Assembly (NCBI RefSeq): GCF_009758125.1 | Contig: NZ_WRXO01000003.1 | Location: 186,001 to 250,000 of the forward strand | Reading direction: 5' to 3' | Origin: Chitinophaga oryziterrae | Lineage (GTDB): Bacteria; Bacteroidota; Bacteroidia; Chitinophagales; Chitinophagaceae | DNA: 64,000 nt | Part shown: positions 52,744 to 61,098 of the stretch, in pieces | Numbering within the stretch: the first letter of the stretch is position 1 | Layout: the number at the start of each line of letters is the position of its first letter | The notes under the pieces: generated by a model | What the model was told of the DNA's origin: nothing | The model's database searches: none | The model's input: the letters and a program-made list of their open reading frames with translations, nothing else | Position numbers and translations under genes: made by a program

Positions 52744-55700
52744 ATGAAAACGCTCCTGCTTGTTTGTCTGATTGTTCTCTATGCTGGAAACATTTCGGGG
52801 CAATTGTACTATTTCCGGCACTACCAGGTTGAGAATGGCCTGTCTAATAACGCTGTGATCTGCAGCCTTCAGGACAAAAGAGGCTTTATGTGGTTTGGGA
52901 CTAAAGACGGACTTAACCGCTTTGACGGATACTCATTTAAAATATTTCGCAATAATCCGGACGATTCCACCAGCATCGGGAATAATTTTATCCATACATT
53001 ATATGAAGATCCCAATGGTACGCTGTGGGTAGGAACAGAAAACGGACTTTACCAATATGAAACATTATCCGAAAGCTTCAGACCTCTGCAGGCAGCTCCA
53101 AAGGGCCAGATAAGGGCAATCCAGGCCGATAGCAAGGGGAACCTGTGGTTTGTTTCCGGCTTTTCTCTCTTTCAATATACGTCCGCTAATAAAAAACTGC
53201 AATATTATAATGCGGATACGTTTTTTGAGGCCAGCTCCTTATGTCTTGCTGCTGATGGTAATCTGTGGGTAGCTACCACTAATGGATTGTTAAAAAAATA
53301 CGATCCGCTCTCTAATACATTCAGCAGTTATGATGTATTCCTTCATTCAAAACGGGCCGTGTCTAAATGGATAGAAAAGATCTATAACACACAGGATGGC
53401 AGTATCCTGGTCGGGACCTCCAATCAGGGTGTGAAACGCTTTAACATTACTACAGGTACCTATACAGATATTCTTACTTACAACCAGGACCAGACAGAAA
53501 TATTCGTTCGCAATTTTATTCAAACCGGAGAGCAGGAATATTGGATAGCTACAGAATCAGGTATCTTCATTTATAACATGACATCCGGAAAGGCAATCAA
53601 TCTGCACAAAATGTATAACGATCCCTATTCCATATCGGACAACGCGGTCTATACTTTCTGCAGGGATAAAGAAGGGGGCATATGGGCTGGTACCTATTTT
53701 GGAGGCGTTAATTATTATCCGAAACAATATACTCCCTTCAAAAAGTATTTTCCCAAGGTAGGGGAGAATTCATTAAGCGGTAATGTTGTAAGGGAAATAC
53801 ATGAAGACAAATACAACAATCTGTGGATAGGCACTGAAGATGCGGGATTGAATAAACTCAATACAACAACACAAACGTTTACACACTTTCAGCCCGGGGG
53901 TTCTGCTGCAAGTATTTCCTACACCAACATCCACGGCCTTCTGTTGAAAGACGATGAACTTTGGATAGGTACATTTGAACATGGACTGGACGTTTTAAAT
54001 ATTAAATCCGGTAAGGTCATCCGCAGGTATAACATGAAATCGGGAATGTCGTCCCTTAAAAGCAATTTCATTTATTGCCTCTATCAGCCACCCGGTGGGC
54101 AAATTATGTTAGGGACCACAAGAGGTGCGTATCAATACGATCCGGGTAAAAATGACTTCACGCTGGTTCCCGGCCTCCCGCTCAACAACTGGTATTCCTC
54201 TCTGCTGAAAGATGAATATGGCATTATCTGGGCGGGTACTTATGGGAATGGCATTAACTATTATAACACGCAAACAGGACAAAGCGGCAATTTCAGGTAT
54301 GAAGAGAAAAATGCACACGGCATAAGGAGCGACAGGATAAACAGTATTTATGAAGACAGTAGGGGTGATCTCTGGTTCGCTACAGAAGGGGGCTTATGCA
54401 AATTTAACCGCCCTGATAATAATTTTACCTGCTACACAATTGCAAATGGTTTCCCCAGCAACTTTATACTTAGTATACTGGAAGATAAACAGGCTAACTT
54501 ATGGATCAGCACATCCAAAGGATTGGTCTGCTTTAATCCTCAAAAAGAAAGTGTAAAAATTTATACAAAAGCAAATGGTCTGCTGAGTGATCAGTTCAAT
54601 TTCAATTCCGCCTATAAAGATGCAGCAGGTAACATGTATTTTGGCAGTGGCAAAGGATTTATCAGCTTTAACCCCGATGAATTTATTAAAAACACGTTTA
54701 TATGCCCGGTTTATATAACAGGCTTCCAGGTGCATAATAAAGAGCTGCCAATTGCGCTGAAAGGATCTCCGCTGAAAAGATCCATTACCAGTACCGATAA
54801 AATCACACTCAATCACAAGCAGTCTACCTTCAGTATTGATTTTGCAATACTAAGCTATACGGCTCCCGAAATACCTGAATATGCCTATAAAATGGAAGGT
54901 CTTGATAAAAACTGGACCTTTCTGAAAACCAACCGCAAAGCCTATTTTACAGAACTGGCGCCAGGAACCTATATTTTTAAAGTGAAGGCCTCTAACAGTG
55001 ATGGTGTATGGTCTCCCCGGGAAACGTCGCTTACTATCGAGATACTGCCACCGTGGTGGCGAAGCTGGTGGGCTTATTCCCTTTATGCCATCATGATCGC
55101 TGCTATTATCTGGTATATTATACAAGACTATCATAAAAGGACAGAAATAAAGAATAAGCGGAAAATTGATCTATTTGAGATTGCTAAAGAAAAAGAAGTA
55201 TTTAAAGCAAAGATTGAGTTCTTCACAAATGTTGCGCATGAAATAAAAACCCCTCTTACTTTAATAAAGGGGCCACTCGAAAAAGTGATCAGAAAGGCAG
55301 GTGACATGCCTGAAATCAAAGACAGTCTTGCCATTATGGATCGTAACACCAGCAGGTTAATTAATCTCACCAATCAGTTGCTTGATTTCCGGCAAACAGA
55401 ACTCAACGGCTTCTCTCTCAATTTCGTAAAAGCCAATATAACAGAGCTGATAGAAGAAATGTATAGCAGCTTTAAACCACTGGCCGAACAAAAGAATTTG
55501 TCTTTTACCCTTGAGCTGCCATCAACGCCTTTATTTGCATACGTGGATATAGAAGCGTTTCATAAAATTCTGAGTAACCTTTTCGGGAATGTTGTTAAAT
55601 ATGCCTGTAATCATGCAGTTGTTTGCCTGTTGCCATTCACGGAACAGCAAAAATATTTCACCATCGAAATTAAAAACGATGGATATATTATTCCTGGTGA

Positions 55701-55914
55701 AATGAAAGAGAAGATATTTGAACCATTTTTTCGTTTAAAAGAAACAGAAATGCAAAAAGGGACCGGAATAGGACTGGCACTTTCCCGCTCACTGACGGGA
55801 TTACATCAGGGAACATTATTACTGAAAGAAACAGAAATGGGATTGAATGTTTTCTCATTGACCATTCCAATTCATCAGGCCATAGAATTTAATTTACATC
55901 CCGGAAAAAAATAA
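52744..55914 (+). CDS. HTCS-type sensor histidine kinase without receiver domain
   Basis: This 1056-residue sensor has a signal peptide (to about 19), a double beta-propeller of two-component-regulator repeats in residues about 25-660 (DKRGFMWFGTKDGLNRFDGYSF; GTLWVGTENGLYQYE; GDLWFATEGGLCKF), a Y_Y_Y domain (about 680-765), a transmembrane helix about 770-795, then HisKA with NVAHEIKTPL (His 832) and HATPase (LSNLFGNVVKYA, KNDGYII, KGTGIGLAL). Classical hybrid two-component systems carry receiver and AraC domains in the same chain; here the protein stops after HATPase and these follow as the next gene 10 bp downstream. It likely senses arabino-oligosaccharides in the periplasm. Confidence 0.94.
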   Translation: MKTLLLVCLIVLYAGNISGQLYYFRHYQVENGLSNNAVICSLQDKRGFMWFGTKDGLNRFDGYSFKIFRNNPDDSTSIGNNFIHTLYEDPNGTLWVGTENGLYQYETLSESFRPLQAAPKGQIRAIQADSKGNLWFVSGFSLFQYTSANKKLQYYNADTFFEASSLCLAADGNLWVATTNGLLKKYDPLSNTFSSYDVFLHSKRAVSKWIEKIYNTQDGSILVGTSNQGVKRFNITTGTYTDILTYNQDQTEIFVRNFIQTGEQEYWIATESGIFIYNMTSGKAINLHKMYNDPYSISDNAVYTFCRDKEGGIWAGTYFGGVNYYPKQYTPFKKYFPKVGENSLSGNVVREIHEDKYNNLWIGTEDAGLNKLNTTTQTFTHFQPGGSAASISYTNIHGLLLKDDELWIGTFEHGLDVLNIKSGKVIRRYNMKSGMSSLKSNFIYCLYQPPGGQIMLGTTRGAYQYDPGKNDFTLVPGLPLNNWYSSLLKDEYGIIWAGTYGNGINYYNTQTGQSGNFRYEEKNAHGIRSDRINSIYEDSRGDLWFATEGGLCKFNRPDNNFTCYTIANGFPSNFILSILEDKQANLWISTSKGLVCFNPQKESVKIYTKANGLLSDQFNFNSAYKDAAGNMYFGSGKGFISFNPDEFIKNTFICPVYITGFQVHNKELPIALKGSPLKRSITSTDKITLNHKQSTFSIDFAILSYTAPEIPEYAYKMEGLDKNWTFLKTNRKAYFTELAPGTYIFKVKASNSDGVWSPRETSLTIEILPPWWRSWWAYSLYAIMIAAIIWYIIQDYHKRTEIKNKRKIDLFEIAKEKEVFKAKIEFFTNVAHEIKTPLTLIKGPLEKVIRKAGDMPEIKDSLAIMDRNTSRLINLTNQLLDFRQTELNGFSLNFVKANITELIEEMYSSFKPLAEQKNLSFTLELPSTPLFAYVDIEAFHKILSNLFGNVVKYACNHAVVCLLPFTEQQKYFTIEIKNDGYIIPGEMKEKIFEPFFRLKETEMQKGTGIGLALSRSLTGLHQGTLLLKETEMGLNVFSLTIPIHQAIEFNLHPGKK

Positions 55915-55924
55915 ATTCAGATTT

Positions 55925-56704
55925 ATGAATCCCTTGCTGTTATTAGTAGACGATAATGAAGATATCCTGGCTTTCCTTGGTGATGAGCTGAGTGAAAAAT
56001 ATACGATACTGAAGGCACAAAATGGCCAGGAGGCTTTGACTATATTAATGAAGGAACCTGTGCAACTGGTTATCAGCGATGTAATGATGCCGGTAATGAA
56101 CGGATTTGAATTATGTAAGAAAATAAAAGCAACTTTCGACTACAGCCATATTCCTGTTATATTACTAACGGCTAAGAATACATTGCAGTCAAAAATTGAA
56201 GGTCTGGAACTGGGGGCCGATGCTTATATAGACAAACCATTTTCTACCGAATATCTGCAGGCTCAGATAGCCAGCCTGCTGGCCAACAGATCAAAACTAA
56301 AGAAATATTTCGCGCATTTTCCCCTTGTTCATATTAACACCATTGCTTACTCAAAGGCGGATGAGTTTTTTCTTGAGAAATTAACTGAAGTTATTTATAG
56401 CAATCTGGAGGATGAAGACCTCGATATAGAAAAACTGGCAAAGCTTATGAATATGAGCAGACCCACACTTTACCGGAAAATCAAATCCATCTCTGACCTT
56501 ACACCCAATGAACTGGTAAATGTTACCCGGTTAAAAAAAGCAGCAGAATTATTGGTGCAGGGCACATTTAAAATTTATGAAGTAGCCGACATGGTGGGGT
56601 ATCATTCTCAAACCAACTTTGGAAGGAACTTTCTCAAGCAGTTCGGAATGACTCCTTCAGATTATCAAAGCATGAAACAGGCAGACAGGAATGCCGGGTT
56701 TTAA
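55925..56704 (+). CDS. Response regulator with AraC-type DNA-binding domain
   Basis: This 259-residue protein has a receiver domain (about 1-120) with LLVDDNEDIL, phospho-acceptor Asp 52 in LVISDVMMPVMNG, LLTAK and DAYIDKPF, followed by an AraC helix-turn-helix domain (about 155-255: LDIEKLAKLMNMSRPTLYRKI and IYEVADMVGYHSQTNFGRNF). It begins 10 bp after the sensor kinase and is evidently its partner. It probably activates the divergent SusC-SusD-GH operon. Its 3' end overlaps the convergent gene by 4 bp. Confidence 0.95.
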   Translation: MNPLLLLVDDNEDILAFLGDELSEKYTILKAQNGQEALTILMKEPVQLVISDVMMPVMNGFELCKKIKATFDYSHIPVILLTAKNTLQSKIEGLELGADAYIDKPFSTEYLQAQIASLLANRSKLKKYFAHFPLVHINTIAYSKADEFFLEKLTEVIYSNLEDEDLDIEKLAKLMNMSRPTLYRKIKSISDLTPNELVNVTRLKKAAELLVQGTFKIYEVADMVGYHSQTNFGRNFLKQFGMTPSDYQSMKQADRNAGF

Positions 56705-57255
56705 TATTGAGTATTTCCTGACACAGGAGTATATACCGGGGTATAAAAGGGAGAATAGCTATTGTAGCTGCCTCTGCTTACGCCAATGCTACCGGAAATG
56801 GAGAATGTTTTTTCATTGTTGATATACATTAGGCCTATTTTGGCATCCGAATAGGTGGTAAAGTTGTTAGTCTGCATCAGGCTATTGTTCTTGCTAATCG
56901 CAGGTTGATAAGGAACGCTGTTGTAACGGAAAATATAAGGTGCTATCGACACGCTTCCGAAGGCGTACAGGTTATTGGTCAATTGACGGTTAACCTGCAA
57001 TGCCAAAGGTACTGACAGGAAAGAACTACTTCCTCCTTTAAATGCTACAAAGCCAGAGGAAACGCCAGCATATTTTGTAACAAACCATTTCTTATGGATA
57101 TTGCTGGTGTCGTTTAGCTGTTGGGGGTGTTTGAACGCAGATTGCGTGCCATTCATAGCTCCGAAAGATGAAGTTGTCTGTGCCTTTACAGCCAGACCTG
57201 ACATTAAAATAGCGGCAAAAAGGATTGTCCGTATCATGTCAATAAAGATAAGCAT
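56701..57255 (-). CDS. Exported hypothetical protein, probable small outer-membrane beta protein
   Basis: From 57255 this is 184 residues; starting at MIRTILFAAIL (57237) gives a cleaner signal peptide ending LAVKAQ. The mature part has alternating beta strands (GVSSGFVAFKGG, FLSVPLALQVNRQLTNNLYAFGSVSI, AKIGLMYIN, TFSISGSIGVSRGSY), like a small autologous beta-barrel, with a Tyr/Ser/Pro-rich tail. No family is named. It stands alone on the minus strand. Confidence 0.7.
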   Translation of the reverse strand: MLIFIDMIRTILFAAILMSGLAVKAQTTSSFGAMNGTQSAFKHPQQLNDTSNIHKKWFVTKYAGVSSGFVAFKGGSSSFLSVPLALQVNRQLTNNLYAFGSVSIAPYIFRYNSVPYQPAISKNNSLMQTNNFTTYSDAKIGLMYINNEKTFSISGSIGVSRGSYNSYSPFYTPVYTPVSGNTQY

Positions 57256-57337
57256 CCTTTTTTATTAAAGTGCTAACATAATCACAATATATAGAATAGC
57301 CAGGATTGAATCTGACGACAGTTGTTTTTATAAGTAT

Positions 57338-57787
57338 TTAATAATCAATGTGATTTACTTCTCGCTTTTCCTGCCAGTCGAAATTCCCTATTCTCCTGGC
57401 AATCAGCCAGCGGTTATTCTCGCGGACGAAATCGTCGTGGTAAATAACCCCGATGGTAGTCTTCATTTTTTTACCGTTCTCGGTACCGATCAGTGTAACC
57501 AGACAATAAGACGTTCCCGTGGCGTTATCGCCATTTATGGTCACTGTTTGCTGGCCATTTAAATGGTAAACGGTGTCAAAGTCTTTAAGAAAATCTCTAA
57601 ACGCTTCTTCCATTTCTTTTCGGCCTTTTAGTTTTAAAATTGCCGTATCTCCGACAAAAGTTTCAGACGTTGCATTTTCAGAAAACAGCTGCGCCTGGGT
57701 ATGCACATCTTTCTTATCTGCCAGAATGGAGATCATATCAACTAGTTCTTTGAGAGAAGTAATATCCTCTAATGCTTTAATGTTCAT
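57338..57787 (-). CDS. NTF2/SnoaL-like protein
   Basis: Taken from ATG 57787 (MNIKALEDIT) the product is 149 residues; the frame is open 19 codons further but that part overlaps a palindrome and lacks conserved sequence. SnoaL-like features are LVDMISILADKKDVHTQAQLFSENATSETFVGD, MEEAFRDFLKDFDTVYHLNGQQTVTINGDNATGTSYCLV and DDFVRENNRWLIARR. It is probably a small-molecule isomerase or binding protein, with no assigned reaction. It follows the GC-rich oxidoreductase on the same strand. Confidence 0.85.
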   Translation of the reverse strand: MNIKALEDITSLKELVDMISILADKKDVHTQAQLFSENATSETFVGDTAILKLKGRKEMEEAFRDFLKDFDTVYHLNGQQTVTINGDNATGTSYCLVTLIGTENGKKMKTTIGVIYHDDFVRENNRWLIARRIGNFDWQEKREVNHIDY

Positions 57788-57823
57788 GTTTGTACTTTTG
57801 CAGATAATTAAAGTATCAATAAT

Positions 57824-57847
57824 AGGGTGGTCAATTTTGACCACCCT
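57824..57847. repeat. 24-bp near-continuous palindrome (AGGGTGGTCAA-tt-TTGACCACCCT)
   Basis: Two perfect 11-bp arms surround a 2-bp centre. It lies 37 bp before the NTF2-like start and 62 bp after the oxidoreductase stop (both genes on the minus strand). It could be a regulator operator or a terminator for the oxidoreductase; the 2-nt loop is too short for a good RNA hairpin without opening a pair or two. Confidence 0.6.
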
Positions 57848-57908
57848 TTATCAATTTCTACACTCGTGAAGAGAAGGAATACGCCCACAGAGGAGCGTAC
57901 TTTCGTTC

Positions 57909-58931
57909 TCACGCGACCGTGAGCACGATCTTGCCCTGGATATGGCCACGGGCGGCTCGTTCGTGCGCCCTTTGGGCATCGGCAAGTGGAAACGTGTTGT
58001 CGATAGCGACGCGAACCGTCCCGGCATCGAGCAAGCGCCCGAATTCCGCGAGCTGAGGGCCGTTCGAGCGCACTTGGGTCATTGAGACCATGATACCCAA
58101 CTTTGCGGCTTCCTCGGCGTGGGAGAAGCCTAAGAACACAGGGAACAAAGCGCCACCACGCTTGAGCGTGCGCAAAAAACGACCGGTAGCCGGTCCGCCA
58201 AGGGTATCGAGGACGAGATCAACATCATGCGCGACGTCCTCAGGAGGGGTCTTTTTATAGTCGATGAATTCGTCGGCGCCGAGCTCGCGCAGGAACGACT
58301 CATGGACACCCGATGCTACCGCGATGACATGTGCACCTTTCCACTTAGCCAGCTGCACCGCGAAGTGCCCCACGCCGCCCGCTGCGCCATTGATGAGCAC
58401 CGTCTTGCCGTTGAGCGGCACGGGGCGATGCATCTCCGGTTGAAGGGGGTTCTGTACATCGTGGCCCAGTTCGATCAGGAACTGCCATGCAGTAAGACCT
58501 GCCATCGGCGCCCCCGCGGCGTGTACATGATCGATGCCGGCAGGTTTGTGCGCCAGGTCTGACGCTGGTGCTGCTACATACGCTGCATAAGCAGCGCTTT
58601 CTCCGAAGCTGGGAAAGCGAATCATGCCAAAGACCTCATCTCCAACAGAGAAGTCCTGCACATCCCCGGCAAGAGCCTCAACAACGCCCGACACGTCCGT
58701 CCCCGGAATGGCGGGTAAGGGCACTGGCGGCCTCCACTCTGAAGGAAGCATCTTATACCCGTCGCGCAGGTACCAGTCGGGAGGATTGATACCTACGGCG
58801 TGAACGCGAACGAGCACCTCACCTGGTTTCAGCGCTGGAAGCGGCGCCTCCTCGTAACGTAATACTTCCGGGCCACCAAACTCGTGCAGCCGGATCGCCT
58901 TCATCATTGATGTACTTTCAATTTGTTTCAT
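57909..58931 (-). CDS. Zinc-independent NADP oxidoreductase, GC-rich and probably transferred
   Basis: This 340-residue medium-chain dehydrogenase/reductase has the GroES-like half (GINPPDWYLRDG, GTDVSGVVEALAG) and a Rossmann half with INGAAGGVGHFAVQLAKWKGA. The conserved start is probably MKAIRLHEFGG, residue 10 of the longest frame (58904). Codon use is strikingly GC-rich (GCG, CGC, CTC, GCC) against AT-rich neighbours, so recent transfer from a high-GC bacterium is likely. It is a paralogue of the gene at 30026 in fold only. It may reduce quinones or enals; the promoter presumably lies in the AT-rich stretch before it. Confidence 0.9.
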   Translation of the reverse strand: MKQIESTSMMKAIRLHEFGGPEVLRYEEAPLPALKPGEVLVRVHAVGINPPDWYLRDGYKMLPSEWRPPVPLPAIPGTDVSGVVEALAGDVQDFSVGDEVFGMIRFPSFGESAAYAAYVAAPASDLAHKPAGIDHVHAAGAPMAGLTAWQFLIELGHDVQNPLQPEMHRPVPLNGKTVLINGAAGGVGHFAVQLAKWKGAHVIAVASGVHESFLRELGADEFIDYKKTPPEDVAHDVDLVLDTLGGPATGRFLRTLKRGGALFPVFLGFSHAEEAAKLGIMVSMTQVRSNGPQLAEFGRLLDAGTVRVAIDNTFPLADAQRAHERAARGHIQGKIVLTVA

Positions 58932-59160
58932 TTATTGTGCTTTTTTTTTAATCAGGCAGGTGCATAGCGCCACGATAGGCTGCTTCATTGGTAGCCCTGC
59001 ATATTTTTTTCTTAAAACTTCATCAGATCTGCGATGAATAGAGATGGAGGATATAGGTCATTATTCCTGGATTCAGGAGTAATGACTAAATAGAATATTC
59101 ATTTTAATTGGTCGGTGTTGTACTTTTTGCAATGAAGAAGCACACTTTCCGTTTTAACGG

Positions 59161-60066
59161 TCAATTAAAAGACTTCCGGAAAACGTTCGGTGAAAGATTG
59201 GTGTGGCGCTTAAATAGTTTGTTAAAAGACTGTGGATGCTCAAAACCCAGTTGGTAAGCGATTTCGGCAATAGTTAGCCGGGTGGTGCTTAAGCTCTCTT
59301 TAGCCTTCTCAATTAACCGGTCATGAATATGCTGCTGTGCACTTTGCCCCGTTAATGACCTGAGCATATCTGTCAGATATCTTGATGAGACCTGAAGATG
59401 TTTCGCCACTTCAGGAACTGTGGGTATGCCATCCAACTGGTCTGCAAAACGACCTGCCAGGTAGGTATCCATTTGACTGATCAGGTCATGATGAATTGCT
59501 TTGCGGGTAAGGAATTGCCGGTTATAAAAACGATTACTATAATTAAGCAACAATTCGATCTGGGAAACCAGCACATCCTGGCTAAAGGCATCAATATTAT
59601 TATCCAACTCGGCAGCAATGTTTTCAAACAAGCCGGCAATTACTTTTTTCTCTTTGTCTGAAAGGAACAATGCTTCGTTCACTGCATAAGTGAAGAAACC
59701 ATACTGATGAATGTTCTTTCCCAACTGATAATTCCGGATCAGGTCCGCATGAAAATATATGGTGTAACCCTCATAGCAGCCTTCTTCAACGGACATTTTG
59801 ACGAGTTGATTTGGCGCTAGAAAAGCGAGGCCGCCTCCCTCAAAGTCATAATAGCCTTGTCCATATTTTACCTGGCCTCTGAAATCTTTCTTAAAAGAAA
59901 CTTTATAGAAATCGATCAGGAATCTGCGCTCGACGTTTCTACGGCTGGTCCCCTTTATATCATAGTTAACCAACGTGACCAGAGGATGCAGCGGTTCAGG
60001 CATATCCATATCCCGCATCAACTCAGAGATACTCTTATAAACGATGGGTGAAGGTATTGCTTTCAT
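59161..60066 (-). CDS. AraC-family transcriptional regulator
   Basis: This 301-residue regulator has an N-terminal arabinose-type sensor half (YYDFEGGGLAFLAPNQLVKMS; cupin-like) and a C-terminal domain (about 205-300): VPEVAKHLQVSSRYLTDMLRSLTGQSAQQHI and IAEIAYQLGFEHPQSFNKLFKRHTNLSPNVFRK. It is upstream of the GC-rich oxidoreductase on the same strand, 229 bp apart, and may have been recruited to control it, though that is a guess. Confidence 0.93.
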   Translation of the reverse strand: MKAIPSPIVYKSISELMRDMDMPEPLHPLVTLVNYDIKGTSRRNVERRFLIDFYKVSFKKDFRGQVKYGQGYYDFEGGGLAFLAPNQLVKMSVEEGCYEGYTIYFHADLIRNYQLGKNIHQYGFFTYAVNEALFLSDKEKKVIAGLFENIAAELDNNIDAFSQDVLVSQIELLLNYSNRFYNRQFLTRKAIHHDLISQMDTYLAGRFADQLDGIPTVPEVAKHLQVSSRYLTDMLRSLTGQSAQQHIHDRLIEKAKESLSTTRLTIAEIAYQLGFEHPQSFNKLFKRHTNLSPNVFRKSFN

Positions 60067-60244
60067 GGCTTAGACTAAGTTATGATAAATCCTGTACACT
60101 TGGACGTCTCGTACATCCACAATACAAAGGTCAGCAAAGACAGCAAGTAAAAATTAGCCTATATTGTAAAAAGTGTAGCCTGAATCTCCGGCAGACTGTT
60201 AATTACTGTAGGTGGCCCCCAAAAGATAGAATAGGTGGGGCATG

Positions 60245-60280
60245 AAAAAGCCCGCAGATGCAAATATCTGCGGGCTTTTT
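60245..60280 (-). terminator. Strong rho-independent terminator
   Basis: A perfect 15-bp inverted repeat (AAAAAGCCCGCAGAT / ATCTGCGGGCTTTTT) with a 6-nt loop and T runs on both strands lies 26 bp beyond the SDR stop. On the minus strand it ends the SDR transcript before the AraC gene at 59161-60066. Confidence 0.92.
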
Positions 60281-60306
60281 GGACTACCTTGAATTATAAA
60301 GCGGTT

Positions 60307-61038
60307 TTACCAGGGACAATTTTCCGGAAAGTATTCTTCACCGAAGAATTTTCCTGTTGGCCCATCCTGGCCTATCAGCGCATACTTAATAATACGTTGT
60401 CCAGCCTCTTCCACTGTACTTGTGCCTTGATGATTGGTGAAATCGGTTTGAGTCCAGCCGGGACAAACCGCGTTGACTTTGAATGGGGTATCACGAAGCT
60501 CGTAAGCAAGATTGATTGTGTACATATTCAATGCCGACTTGGACGATTGATACATTACATACCTGGTGGGATAATTGCTATTGTTCAGGTCTGCGGCTAG
60601 TCCGAGCGAAGCCATGGTGGTGCTCACATTCACAATACGCGGTGCTGATGATTTTTTCAGCAAATCGATAAACATCTGCGTAACCCTGACAACACCGAAC
60701 AGATTGGTTTCATACACGGCTTTAAATTGATCAACCGTTGAATCGAGTGCCGATTGTGGGACCTCACCAGATATACCAGCGTTGTTGACCAGCACATCCA
60801 GCACCGTTGTTTTTTTGCCAATTATTGTGCGGGCAGCAATGACCGATTCCTGATTGGTGACGTCCAGTTGTACGACTTCAACGTTGCTGATCCCTTCTGC
60901 TTTGAGTTTTTCCGCTGCTGATAAACCGTTTTCCAGACTACGGCAGCCTAAATAAACAAAGAATCCGTTTTGGGCGAGTCGTTTCGCTACCTCAAAACCA
61001 ATGCCTTTATTAGCTCCTGTTACTAATGCTGACTTCAT
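60307..61038 (-). CDS. Short-chain dehydrogenase/reductase
   Basis: Taken from ATG 61038 (MKSALVTGANKGIG), the product is 243 residues; an 18-codon extension exists upstream but the family starts here. The nucleotide motif is TGANKGIG, then VNNAGISG, and the catalytic set is Ser in RIVNVSTTMASLG, Tyr in RYVMYQSSKSALN with the YxxxK spacing (YQSSK), and VNAVCPGWTQTDF. It resembles carbonyl reductases of the plant-like SDR type. An AraC regulator is encoded 60 bp upstream on the same strand and probably controls it. Confidence 0.93.
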   Translation of the reverse strand: MKSALVTGANKGIGFEVAKRLAQNGFFVYLGCRSLENGLSAAEKLKAEGISNVEVVQLDVTNQESVIAARTIIGKKTTVLDVLVNNAGISGEVPQSALDSTVDQFKAVYETNLFGVVRVTQMFIDLLKKSSAPRIVNVSTTMASLGLAADLNNSNYPTRYVMYQSSKSALNMYTINLAYELRDTPFKVNAVCPGWTQTDFTNHQGTSTVEEAGQRIIKYALIGQDGPTGKFFGEEYFPENCPW

Positions 61039-61098
61039 TTTATTAACTATTTTAACAAAAGTAGTCCGCGAAAGAACAACGGGAATGGACAAATCGTC

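Noticed and set aside
60235..60600. 121-residue plus-strand frame over the SDR 3' end
   Set aside because: It includes a terminator and antisense SDR sequence; no motifs.
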